This document shows, in pieces, positions 49,601 through 60,560 of a DNA stretch of 64,000 nucleotides; positions within the stretch are counted from its first letter, which is position 1, and each line of letters opens with the position of its first letter. Under the pieces are notes generated by a model. The model saw only the letters and a list, made by a program, of their open reading frames with translations. It did no database searches and had not been told where the DNA came from. Origin of the DNA: Lutraria lutraria (Eukaryota > Mollusca > Bivalvia > Venerida > Mactridae); NCBI GenBank assembly GCA_964023205.1, contig OZ026845.1, positions 4,164,001 to 4,228,000 on the forward strand, written 5' to 3'. The translations under genes were made by a program, and so were the position numbers.

Positions 49601-52600
49601 ATTTAAAATTTGACATTTAACACAGAATTTTTAAAGCACATTCATGCAGATTACTGTTATTTCTATTGAATTAAGTAAGTTATACCTGTTATTGAAGAAT
49701 TTTGACGTAATTTGAATTTCCGCACATAAATATGCAGATGTTTGTAAGGCTGAGAGGATATGGCCCTTTCGAATTCGTTCACGAAAATCGGCCAACCAAA
49801 AAGCCGAATTAGTAGGGCTATGCCCTTATGTGATGATTGTAAACTGATGGGCAAAACACCAGTTGTGCAAAGGAAATATGGGAAAAAGTGAGGGTATTAA
49901 TAAAAAGCATAGAAGGCTGACAAGTTTTGGCTACTGTTTATTTTAAATGTAGAGCAAAATTATTAAAGATAAGTACACAAGGCCCTTCTAGTCAATACAT
50001 TTCATAAGCATAATTTTCAGATTCATTTTTCAGGTTGTTTCTTGAATAGTCCCATTTTAGAATTTCTAAAAAAAGATTTCCATGCGGAACTCTGGTTTAA
50101 TCTTTAAACTGAACGACAAATGCAAATTTAGTGGCATTGCAGTATAAAGTGCTTTTCCAGGACAAGGATTCAAACCTTGGTTTCAATCCTTAGAAGGGAT
50201 TATGTCTTGACCACTAGACCACATATCACACAACTGTTCTGTCTGTATAACACCACTTGCCCCCCACCAAAAAAAAAAAAAAAAAAAAAAGAAAAGAAAA
50301 GCCTACCTACCTACCCTATTTTTTTGACAAATGTTACCTGAACCACACATATTTTTTTTTTTAGCCTAAACAATTGAAAAAGAGAACAATGACATTTTGC
50401 CTCTGGGTTAAAAATCGCGGGACTAATTAAGGATCACACTTTCTTCACTGTCCGGATTTTGGAAGTAAAATTGCACTTACATACACCAAAATCTATGAAA
50501 ATATCGTCCGGAATTCAGAATTCAGAAGTTCCGGAATTCAGAAATCTAATTTACATTGAAATAGAGGGAGACATTTCGGGACCAAGAATATCGTCCGGAT
50601 TTCAGAAGTTTCCGGATTTCAGAGGGTCCGGATTTCAGAAGTTACACTGTAAAACATTTTGTGATGTAAACAAATTATTTTAAGAGTTCATTTTGACATT
50701 TTGTCTGGCTAGGACATCATCTTGTCTTTATTTCTATTGAAACTTTTATTTGCTGTATTTGTTTCAGCAATTAACTGTAGACCATGTTTTCTTCTAGTTT
50801 TTCTTAATATTATTTCATGCTATTTTTGTTCTTTATTATAGGTGTGGATGCCACAGGTATTGACAGTATGTTCCCAGTCACTGAAGAAGAATTTGATAAG
50901 TTTCGGGATGCCTTAAAACTTAAAATCACTAGTTTCAATGTAAGTATTTTATTTACTATTGCTGTTTTATAAGATAATTTGAATTCAAATCAGGGCTCTC
51001 CTTTGACCTTCAAAATGGCGGGGGTATTAGTCACCTCTGTGACAGTTCTAGTTAATGTTTTAAATACATGTTCTGATTAATTATGCTGTAAGACTAATGT
51101 ACCAATAATATTATTATTTATGATAATAATTAACTTAGAACTTTTAAAAGATAGGAGATTCATGGTTGGAGACCAATCTGAAGTTATATAACCTCTGAAA
51201 TAATTTGTGATTTTAAAGCTTTAATGTAAAGTATTTGTCTGATACAAGTCTGAATAATTTGATCAAGATTCATACAAAGGATATTTATGTTTTACTTCTT
51301 TTTGTTCCAGAGCTCAACATCATACGGTCTATTTTTAGAAAAATTATTGCAAGAACTTGTCGTTGATTGTAAGTATCAAGATTTTATTTTTACGATACCA
51401 AGGTTACCGACTTATACTACAGCATATTTTATGAAGTATAATCTTCATATCAGAGCTTATTATCAAATTAATACTTTCAAAGTTTGAGTTAATTGTTCAG
51501 TAGAAATTATTCAATGTTCTTTTATGATTTTAGCATTTATACTATAAGAAGATTTATTTGTCACTTGTGAATCTTGGGTTTTTGCCACATAGTATTGTAG
51601 GACATGTAGAAGCATAGAATTGTTCGGGTGTGAAAAATATAGATTTTGATTATAAGGCTGTATTTTGTATTTATCTGACTTAACCCTATTTTGAGGATGA
51701 ACCGTAAAGTTTGCATGTATGAAAATATTTGGGGACAAATCGTACCACTACAGTATGTAAGGTATGTTTAGTAAGAAAGAAGAAAAATTGTAACCTACCT
51801 ATAGGGGTAAAACTTTTCAGTTTTTTGACAGAACTTTAGTTTTTTTTAAAGTCCAGAAAGGTCAATTTTCCAAATCATGTTAATCTAGTGAAAAACTGGG
51901 AGCGGGTACTCTTTATTTGATGTTATTTAGTCTTCAAGTGATTATTAAATAATGATGATGTTACTTTCAGTAAATATGGATGATTTGAAGAAGATTAGCA
52001 CTTTAACCAGTTCTTTATATCATGAAAAACAAAGGCAACAAAAGGTGAGGTTTCTCTCAATTTATTTGATCATTTTTTGTTTCAGTGACTAGGATATACA
52101 AACCTAGATTGCTGGGTTATGAGTCCATAGCACTTTACTTGATCCATTCTAAAGTCCTTAACAGTTAGGCATTATTAGGGCTGTGGATCGTTGTGTAAGT
52201 GGCGATATGATCCAATCCATGATTCAACACTTACGATCCACAAATCGATTCATGAATCTTTTGTTATCAAGTAACCCATCTAAAACTTCCAAAATTGCAG
52301 TCATGAAGACGGCTAAATTTATTTTTTTTAGGAATAATGAAGTAAATCAATATAAATTGTTCTATGGCTTTAATTTATATGTACTCCCTTCCGGTTGCAC
52401 ATCTTGGCAAACAAAGTAGTCCATGATGAGAAAATATTTATTCAGAGAAAAGATTTCTTTAATAATAAAGAATACACTTTTAATTTGTTAAAAAACAAGA
52501 TCGCCAACCACGATTCTTAGTAATGAAAACTAACGATGATTATTCATATTTGATTTTTCGATCGATTCGTGATTACTCGGATACTCCCCACAGCCCTAGG

Positions 52601-53032
52601 CATTATACCATGCATGTACAGATTTTAGGTGTTTCTAATTTTTAGGCTTATAAAGAATAATTGTTAGATCGCAGTTACCCACTAACTAAAAAAACTCCCT
52701 TGATCTCAAAATATTTAGCGATTTGGTAAAAAAAATGTTTTTTCATTCTTTATTCCGGCTTTTCATATCAGTTCATAATTATAAAGTTAACAAACATACA
52801 AATAATGCCTTCCTTCTGCTAAATGCCGAGGGTCACAGCTGCAAATAAACCTTTTTTAAGGATGGCCTAATATGTTTGATTTTGTTCTATCATTTAGGAA
52901 CTCGAAAAACAGAAGAAAAAGAAGAAAGGTAAATCACATGTAACTATGGAGCGTGATTCTGATTTCAACGATATAGCAGCAGCTGGGCGTGGTGACTTTG
53001 ATGACTCGTATTATGATGAGGATTTTATATAA
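43640..53032 (+). CDS. EIF3J: Eukaryotic translation initiation factor 3 subunit J (complete)
   Basis: Nine exons: 43640-43658, 43748-43827, 44845-44890, 46924-47024, 47835-47940, 50842-50939, 51311-51368, 51971-52044 and 52898-53032. All introns are GT-AG, and the phases join to 717 nt (238 aa; human eIF3j has 258). The start MSADEWDAEDFEP fits the family. In order come an acidic N-terminus with KWAGEDDDDVKDSWD, a basic coiled-coil stretch (KKKKPLAERIAEKE), the core with SMFPVTEEEFDKF and YGLFLEKLLQEL, a lysine-rich stretch (EKQKKKKK), and the tail YDEDFI. eIF3j is a loosely bound eIF3 subunit that sits at the 40S decoding centre and helps in scanning and recycling. Introns 3 and 5 carry DNA transposons; the exons are intact. 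Confidence 0.96.
44926..45145 (-). repeat. tRNA-derived SINE in EIF3J intron 3
   Basis: On the minus strand the tRNA-like head is GGGGCATCAATGGTCATGGT with the B box-like AAGTTCAAATCCCAACC, followed by a body through GCGACTACTCC (plus-strand reading). It is inactive-looking and lies just before the hAT-like element. Confidence 0.55.
45239..46598. mobile_element. 1.36-kb TIR element, hAT-like, in EIF3J intron 3
   Basis: The ends are CAGGGGTCGGCC (45239-45250) and its exact complement GGCCGACCCCTG (46587-46598). ATGCAT flanks each end directly (45233-45238 and 46599-46604). CAGGGG ends are typical of hAT transposons, which make 8-bp duplications; here only six bases agree and they are palindromic. 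Short subterminal repeats are present (GGGCGAA at the left, ACTTCTCCCT at the right). No transposase frame is found, so it is non-autonomous. Confidence 0.75.
47982..48140. mobile_element. MITE of the CAGTCAAACCTG family (copy 3) in EIF3J intron 5
   Basis: The right end GTTTCACTG followed by TA, and interior GTGGCCTTTGTTCAGAGATGG, match copies at 3226 and 33191. The left end is mutated (TTGTCAAGCTTGTGAACAC) but still follows TA. It begins only 41 bases after the exon 5 splice donor. Confidence 0.65.
48857..50366. mobile_element. 1.5-kb TIR element nested in the pogo-like element (Harbinger-like)
   Basis: The left end is GGCT plus an A-run, then TATGTGTGGTTCAGGTAAC. The right end is GTTACCTGAACCACACATA, a T-run and AGCC. 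Arms are about 33 bases and nearly perfect. TAA flanks both ends (48854-48856 and 50367-50369). Inside the left arm is CCGACCGACCC, also seen inside the MITE at 15403. The interior has frames at 48919-49371 (minus, 150 codons) and 49339-49551 (plus), neither recognised as a transposase. Confidence 0.8.
50158..50228 (-). repeat. tRNA-derived SINE head, minus, with A-rich tract
   Basis: On the minus strand TGGTCTAGTGGTCAAGACA is a good A box, and GGTTTGAATCC is a near-consensus B box; the cloverleaf resembles tRNA-Glu/Arg types. On the plus strand a 20-plus A run follows at about 50270-50290. It lies inside the nested TIR element. Confidence 0.65.
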
Positions 53033-53124
53033 ACTCTAAATCTAAACATTGCAATGTATATATATACAGCTGTACAGTTTTCAAGCTAATTCTTTGGCCT
53101 CAGTCTAAAAGTTTGGATTGAGAA

Positions 53125-53904
53125 ATTAAAGACTTGTTGGAAGTTTAGGTGATTGTCTTATGTTGTATTTTGAAAGAACAGATGTGGGTTATGTTATTTA
53201 TAATGCACTTACAGTTTATTTGCATTTTTTTAGCTTTCCATATCTTTTTCCATCATTTCTTTGCTTGCAATCTCATTTGGAAAGTTTGCCATTTGATACT
53301 CATCTTAATATGAGGTTGGATGTTTAAATTGTCGCTTAGCAACTTTCTTTTCCATTGATATCAAATCTTTGTCACTATCAACAATTTAAAATTACAACCC
53401 CAGTTGGGTTTATTTATTTGCTGTTATATCTGAAAAGAATTTAAACTTCAGAACTTGTTTCCAGTTATTATCAGCTATGGTATTAATATGATCACAAATC
53501 AGCTGAATTTAGTTCACAAATCAAATGTTGTGTTTGTATTTGACACTTAAACATTCTACGATGAATTTGTAACTCGAGATTAGAATTTAATGGAAAAAGT
53601 AAACTATTTGATTATTAAGATAGATTGAATTCTACACTAAATTTGTAACTCAAGTTTTAAGTTCATCAGAAAAAGTCAAATATTTAAATTAGAATGGGTT
53701 CTGTTGGTGTAATTGCATAAAAAGTGCTTAAATTATAGGAGGTAGATGTATTGTGCAAATGGGGCTAAATCAGGTAGTTATAGAAGACCATGGAATTTTG
53801 ATCTGTCTGTTATTGATATGATTTAAATCTTATACATCTTGCAGTGATGCCATCTTGTATATTGTTTTGAGGAAGTCTTGTATAATACAATCATAACAAT
53901 AAAT
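53125..53904 (+). terminator. EIF3J candidate poly(A) signals
   Basis: ATTAAA at 53125-53130 (93 bases after the stop) and AATAAA at 53899-53904 are the first plausible signals; another AATAAA is at 54794-54799. Which is used cannot be told from sequence. Confidence 0.45.
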
Positions 53905-55382
53905 GTGATAGATTTGTATTCTTTTGCTTGTGTTGCATGATAACAAGAAAAAGAGGCTGGTCATAAAATGATGTGGTTGTGAAGTTCAATCTGTTCAGCA
54001 TAAGCTATCTGATATTTTTATTGTTGGCCATAATAAACTTAGCTGAGTGCTATAATTTATATGTTATCTGTTCAGTGTGAGTCTATACATATACACCATT
54101 AAATGTTGATGTCTAATGAATTTATTTCCATAACAAACTAAATAGATTGTAAATATATACCTTCACTTCCAAACTAAAACATTTTTTTTGTTGTATTTAA
54201 TATGCAATGCTATAGCAGTACTCTTAGAAGACTTGGAGACTTAAATGACACTGAAAGTATATCTATTATTCATGAAAAATGGGGCCATTCTTAAAAAAAA
54301 AAATTGGTTTTCAAATTGCAATAAAGCAAAAAAATCCCTGGCCAAAAAATATTTTAGGGATTTTTTACCAAATAAAAATCTTTTGAATTCCATCTTTTCG
54401 TTGTCAGTGCACGCATTTATAAAAAAAACTATAAACAATAGACCTGCCTACCCTCTGTTAAAAGTGCACTTTTATTATATAGATGGTCTAGGTTTGTGGA
54501 CATTATTTAGGGAGGGGTGTTTTCTTGAAAGTATTGGTATTGTCACCAGGATCCATGTAGTACGAACTCAGAAACATTGACATTAATTTTTTCTTGTTAA
54601 TACTTTCTATGCATTTCTTTTGCCTAGTTTCTTGTGTCTGTCAAAGATGTGACTTCTTATCATATATAACAGTTTGTTCTTAATTGACATTAGTATTAAC
54701 ATAGATAACATATTTGCATGCCCTTGTTTCATGTGACTCGCGAATTATTTCAATTTTTCTTCTTTGTATACGAATATTCTCCATTAATGCATCAATAAAA
54801 CATATTTAAACTTGTATTTGTTTCAAGTATCTCATTTATTTTCACAACTGTTAGCTGTGATAAATGCTAGCATTAATAGTGAAATAAGTCTGGGTGATTT
54901 TACAGACAGGTTAAACTTACATCAAGCTACTGTGTGATCTTTTTGTAAGTTCATTGTGCAATAACTTAACTTAATATTCTTATCTTGCTTGTTTTGAGAG
55001 AGAATATAAGATATTAGACCAATAGCAATCTGCGATCCTTCAATTCTAATGGTAGCAGTCGACAAAACACGTCTATACTAGAAGATGCAATATTACAAAA
55101 ACATTATTTTCTAAGTTGTCTCCCTTGAATTATTGACTGCCTTGTACAGGAATGCCTCTGTTTGACTGCATGGTACTTCATTCAGTTTCACTTTGTATGC
55201 ACGCACGGACACGCACAACTTGTAATGATAAGGATTATTATTGAAGGAGGTACTGGTTGGTGTAACTTCCGTATAAAGTTATCTGTTATGACTTTCTGAA
55301 ATACCATTATATTCATCGCTTATTTTTTTCTACAAATAATTCTCTGCTTTGATTCTCACGTATGGTATTCAGAGACCTTCTA

Positions 55383-55620
55383 AGTCGAGTGATTATGGTC
55401 TCAAACAATTTAACATTAACCCCTCCTCGTAGTCAGTTCGAATATCACCAGACCCAGACAATTTTTATCACCGGAACCAGACAATTTTTACATATTAGGA
55501 GCTCTCCAGCTAACTTAACGGAAGGTTGATGATTGTATCAAGTTGTACACCCTACATGTAGGTCTTCCTTCATCTTGGTAAAGCCAGGAAAGTCGCCATA
55601 ATGACCCTGACTGTTAATGC
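55383..55620 (+). repeat. tRNA-derived SINE with duplicated CCAGACAATTTTTA word
   Basis: A degenerate head (GAGTGATTATGGTCTC, B box-like CAGTTCGAATATCACC) is followed by the family body (CGGAAGGTTGATGATTG, GGTAAAGCCAGGAAAGTCGCC). CAGACAATTTTTA occurs twice, about 25 bases apart. Confidence 0.55.
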
Positions 55621-55625
55621 GTCAT

Positions 55626-55850
55626 CACACCGTATACCCCGACAGCTGAACACAGTTGCTCAGATGTGAACACAGTTCCCGATAAATTTTCCAATTTCGA
55701 GTGGAAAGTATGTATCGGCTTGATTTATATTTATCTTGGAGGATCATAAGAAAACCAATCGTGCACATTTATTCGCTATTGAAAAAAGAAATTTATTGTG
55801 AACTGTTTTCACCTGAGCAACTGTGTTCAGTACTTCGGGGTATACGGTGC
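55626..55850. mobile_element. 225-bp foldback element
   Basis: CACCGTATACCCCGA and CTGAACACAGTTGCTCAG on the left pair with CTGAGCAACTGTGTTCAG and CGGGGTATACGGTG on the right. The arms are about 55 bases with few mismatches. A 68-codon plus-strand frame inside is not recognised. Confidence 0.7.
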
Positions 55851-56189
55851 GACCACAGTTTAAAAATCAAAGGACATAAAATATCCTCTAAAATGTTGCT
55901 GCATTAGGCATACACGGTATTCCAAATAGACCCTTTTCATTCTTTGAAATATGGATGACGTCATGATTTCTTGTTTTTATATCAAACCTTTTATTGTAAT
56001 ACCACTTAACAATAAAGAAATCAGTCATTTGTGACGATCCTCGAATTTGCACGTGGAAAACGTGACATATTTTGGATCCCGCACGAGAAATTTCAGCTTT
56101 GCAAAAAATCGATTTTCTTCATAAATTAAAGAAATCCTGGCATTGTATTTCATCAGGGCAATATTATGTGGGAGTTACGACTAAGTAAT

Positions 56190-56486
56190 AGATACAGTAC
56201 GAGTTTTTCTTCAAAAGTGTCTTCTTGCCGACGTAAGAAGCCGAGGATGAACACAGACTCTTGTTTAGAAAAAATTACCCCACCCACCACGTTCGCTCTT
56301 ATGACTATCAATACATATAAATAACCAGTATTTATATGTATTGATAGTCATAAGAGCGAACGTGGTGGGTGGGTAAATTTTTTCTAAACAAGTGTCTGTG
56401 AGGATGAATGGTTGTTTGTCTAAGCGAACCGTCTTCTTAGTGTCTGTAAGAAGACATTTTTGAAGAAAATGCGAGTACGTGTATCT
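56190..56486. mobile_element. About 300-bp long inverted repeat (foldback element)
   Basis: The inner arms 56251-56323 and 56329-56400 pair almost perfectly around a 5-base loop (ACCAG), including CCACGTTCGCTCTTATGAC against its complement. Imperfect outer arms (AGATACAGTACGAG, TTCTTCAAAAGTGTCTTCTT) extend to both ends. There is no coding capacity. Confidence 0.8.
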
Positions 56487-56535
56487 GACTTATACGACGA
56501 TAAATGATTATGTCCACATGAAAGTTGGGTTATTG

Positions 56536-56571
56536 AAAAGTGTCTTCTTACAAACGTAAGAAGACACTTTT
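56536..56571. repeat. Perfect 16-bp hairpin with 4-base loop
   Basis: AAAAGTGTCTTCTTAC pairs exactly with GTAAGAAGACACTTTT around AAAC. The same word, less perfect, is part of the outer arms of the foldback at 56190-56486 (56213 and 56430), so the hairpin is probably a solo end or relic of that family. Confidence 0.8.
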
Positions 56572-56859
56572 TGAATAGCTCTGCTGGGGGTATAGTCGTA
56601 TAGGTATAGGATAGAACACGAGTAACCGTTGTTTACAACGGCTAACCTTGATCTACGTGTTTTAGAAAATACATTTTCTGTCATGTGCAGATTGGTCAGT
56701 TTGAGACAACTGTGGTCTAATTGTTGTTGCCAAGTTGCAGATTTGCTTCTCAAGGACGGGTACTTTTTGTTACATGAAACTTTTCATTTATTAGTTGTCC
56801 AATTATTTGATTTATATATTGGTTAAACATGATATCAAACAAATAAGATAATAATATAT

Positions 56860-57310
56860 GGGACCTCCGTACTCGAGTGGATATGATCTCTGGCTGGCAA
56901 TGACTGTTCATCGCTGTTAGTTCGAATCACACCTGGGACTAACACGCGAAGAAGTTGTCCACAGTGTGGATAACTCACCTGACTTTTGACGTCACTAATG
57001 TAACAGGAAACTGTACAGGATACATAGTTCTAAATGGCAACTACTAGTATACACGGAACATACATTTTGTTCGCTTAGCAATGCGCTGTCATTGGGGTAA
57101 AATACTTATGTAGCTTCTTTTCTTATGACTTCGTGCAAAAAGTGCTTCTCGCAATACCCATTTGTGACGTCAAAAATCACGTGGGTTATCCACGCTGATC
57201 CACCTAGTTTACGATCCGTCGGTGCTCTCCCCTACTCACGTGTATCCCTGAGATCTTCATCCGTCGTTACAGCTGGCTGGATTAGTCGCCAAATGGTGAG
57301 ACGTTAAACC
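56860..57310 (+). repeat. tRNA-Ser-like SINE split by a MITE
   Basis: The head GGACCTCCGTACTCGAGTGG with B box TAGTTCGAATCACACC runs to 56965. After the inserted element the body resumes and ends in GGTGAGACGTTAAACCC, a SINE 3' tail also seen as GCGTTAAACA at 35145. Confidence 0.65.
56966..57193. mobile_element. 228-bp MITE inserted in a SINE
   Basis: The left TIR has GTGGATAACTCACCTGACTT and ends GACGTCAC (56966-56995). The right TIR begins GTGACGTC and ends GGGTTATCCAC (57164-57193). The two are complementary with about four mismatches in 30. No clear target duplication is seen. The interior matches 38313-38470. Confidence 0.75.
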
Positions 57311-57779
57311 CAAGAAAAAGGAACTTTAAGCATGTTTGATATCATAAATTCGGACAATGGTTTCGTTAAAATTCTCGTAAGTTTTCCTGTACATCGCACG
57401 AGATTTGTATACGTCTGTTAGGTCAATCACTCCATCGGAAATTGGTTCCATTGACCTAACATTACTTTCTACAGGGTTTAATTCTGTTTTCTAAGAATAC
57501 AGATACGTCTTTTAATCCTGTGAAATAATACCGTTAATCTGTCTTTGAACTGAGCTCATGTTTTGTTTTGGACAAAAAAGCGTTTTCATTATGTGTAAAA
57601 GCTAATGATAATGTTTAATCCATTCCATTCAATTTAGTTGGGAAAACATTAAGGTCGCTCGTATTTTACATTAGATGGACGGATTGAATTGCATTAAGTT
57701 TGATAGCATTTCCGTATAAGGCATTTCTGTTCAAGAGTGTTAATTGTTTCTAAGATTTCTCAGATCAAACACACGGAAC

Positions 57780-58070
57780 ATTTAAAGGTCCATTAGTTTT
57801 TTGAATTTAGAAAAATAAAATGATATTAAAATTTAAGAAATATATTTTATTTGCTGTAAAACAGTATTTACGTAATGACTTTCTTTAGCCACATTTCGTA
57901 AAATGTTGTCAGGCGCTTTTAATGCATTGAAATGTCATTGAAAAAAATACTGTGCTACATTTCTGTACTTCGTGATTAAAAAAGAAAATTTCACAATGTT
58001 TTTATTGCAAGTAAAAGTCAGTTTCGCTTATAAGACATTTTTCTAGGTAAAATAAGACCTACTTTATTTG
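57780..58070 (-). repeat. Dispersed repeat, copy 3 of 3 (reversed)
   Basis: The reverse complement contains AATCACGAAG, AAATGTAGCACAGTATTTTT, CCTGACAACATTTTACG and TGTGGCTAAAGAAAG, in the same order as 22880-23110. Confidence 0.65.
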
Positions 58071-60560
58071 TTTACACCCAAAATGCTAATGGAACTTAAA
58101 ACATATTTGGAATCATGCAACACCGCCGTTAGTCCATATCCATTCATTTTATAATTGTCCAGTTAGCGGTATATTTTACCCAGCCGTTGTATATTAATGC
58201 TGACAAATGTTATATTATATATTTTCACAAATATAAGTTATCAATAATTATTCTAGACATTTGAAATGTATTCCTTACATGCAATTATGCTCACACTTAG
58301 ATTCGCTCGACGAATATTGAGTGACCACATCGCCGTTATGGGACGTGTAAACTCATCAAATTGCTTGTGTTTCTCGTCGTGAACGACATTTTATATACAG
58401 CTTCCATAAATATTCATTGTCAAAGAATTGATAAATATTTTCAGTAATAAAAGCCAACTTGATCTGTTTTATATCATACCAAAAAATAATAAAACAATAA
58501 GGAAAAATACACCCCTCAGATGTTTAGTAAACAATAGTTTTCGCCTTGAAGGGTTTCGACTCTGTTCAAGGTCTATAAATAGATACGATAGTAACGATAC
58601 TATAATAATTATGTTTTTAGAAACATATCTGAATTATACTCATACAAGACGAACGTTCTTTTCAAAATGAAATTCATTTATGGGGCTGTTTTGAGGTATT
58701 AATTAATCATCCACCAATGGTGGGAGTAGATATGCATCAACAACGCCGATCTAAATCGCAGGTGCTTGTGCAAATGTCGGCGTCAACTACTAAAATGAAG
58801 GTAAACTTGTTGGCATCCGTGCGTGGTGATGACTCTATTCCTTTTGAGTTTTGCTTTCTTTCTAGCATTATTTGTTTTAATTCTGAGAAGTAATACCTAT
58901 GTCTGATATTTCTTTGTAATTACAAGTGATGGTGATACAACAATACAATGTGTCTAAGTATAACAAATAAAAAACTAAATTGCGGTTCATCTTCTAAGTA
59001 AAACAGAAAAATTAAACATACGTATGTGGCATAGCGAACAATAATTCTGGATAAACACTACAATAATATGAGAACGACAAATGAAGATCTTGTAAGATAA
59101 CATTAAATTAAACCTCGCCTACGGAATGCTTTCTTTCTTCATCGTGTCTGACGCCGAAGTAGAAAAAAACACATGTACATAATACATCTGTAGCTTATAA
59201 AAGATTTACTGGCATCGTATAGTTTCTTTTGATCACATACGTACATGGACAACATTTATAAACCTCAGACTGTCAAAGTCTATAGAATTGTATAATCGTT
59301 CTTTAATGACAATGAAATGATATTGTACACAGTTGACATAAACATACACGATATTCAAATGTCGATTCAAAGAAATCTCTTCTTTTATGATATTTTTAAA
59401 AAGGGGCCATTCAAAAAGTTTCGATAAAATTGCTCTATTGATGCTAATTGACGGGCAAGATACGAAACATGTACTTTTTATGTAAAGCGAATCGAGTGTG
59501 TCTCACAAAGCGTACTAAATTAAATTATGCTAACATTTATTGATCTGTAACGGAAAACTGTTAGGTTTGGTTAGTCAAGCATACTAACACAAAGCTATGA
59601 AAATCGAAAGCAAAGTTGAAAATGTAATTACAATGAAGTGTGTAATTATTTATAGAAACCAACAAAGCAGATGCTCCGTGAGATGTGGCCTCTTCACGAT
59701 AGTCTGTGGTTTATTTAGGAACAACCTACTCAAGTGACATTAACAAATTACTTAATTCCATGGTAAGGCGGACTACTTTGTTTTATTTAGATTTATGATT
59801 TCTTTGCTACAAAAAAAATGCATACGTGTCAGAAGCTGAAATACTTAAGACTGTACTAACAAACTTATTCAACTCCATAAAAAGACTCATAAGCACTTTT
59901 AGAACGACCCTCGTAACTTTACAGACTTACAGCATGTATAATTTCAACCTTGTATCCGTAATATCAGACAGACCCTACGTCAATGTGGTTATGTTTCGCA
60001 TGTTAGTATTAATATGATATTTGTGTGTTCTTCATTTTGTATTGCTTTTATCACATCCCATAAAACATAGCATGGTTTTTTGCCAGTATCGTGTGACAGA
60101 TGACTTTTTCTTTCCCCAAAGAGGAGTGGAATGAATAGTATAGATCATGTAACAATACCAATCCCTTGTTTCTCTTCTATCTTACCCTTTTGATGAATTC
60201 TGGTGAAAAAATCACCAGGTCGACACATTTGAGTAGTATTTGATCCCAACTTCGTAAATATGTTAAGTTTTTATTTCTAAATGTAAATTGCAAGAACGTG
60301 TTTGTCCATACTAAACAAACCCTTACACATTTCTAACTCTCGCCTCGACTGATTTGATTTGCTTTATTGACCACGATGTTTTTGCCAAACTGACATTGTA
60401 TTTTTCAGTATTTACCATAGCATAATATCATCTCGGAGGAGTGATTTAACAAATGTAGTTTCTTCCTTGTCTGGTAAAAACTGCTTCGACTCCAATGTGT
60501 TTTCATTGGTGACAATAGAATATTTGAATTTCTCCTTACGAGCCGGAAGCATGGCGCACT

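Larger units (their letters stand above)
48448..50649. mobile_element. 2.2-kb TIR element, pogo/Tc1-mariner-like, in EIF3J intron 5
   Basis: The left end CAGTGTAACTTCTGAAATCC and right end GGATTTCAGAAGTTACACTG form perfect TIRs of 24 bases (48448-48471 and 50626-50649), flanked by TA on each side. CAGT ends with TA duplication fit the Tc1/mariner superfamily. Both subterminal regions carry more copies of TTTCCGGAATTCAGAAG-like words. The central 1.5 kb is a second, nested element. No transposase is recognised. Confidence 0.85.
53905..60560. other. Intergenic, EIF3J to the GPCR gene
   Basis: No protein gene is recognised. The stretch 55380-57310 is dense in SINE and hairpin elements (listed separately), and the third copy of the dispersed repeat is at 57780-58070. 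The rest, including 58100-60300, shows nothing beyond short spurious frames. TTTATT at 60363-60368 is a possible poly(A) signal for the GPCR on the minus strand. Confidence 0.5.

Noticed and set aside
56508..56753. Frame overlapping the 16-bp hairpin as a gene
   Set aside because: It has no domain and is explained by the repeat and hairpin structure.
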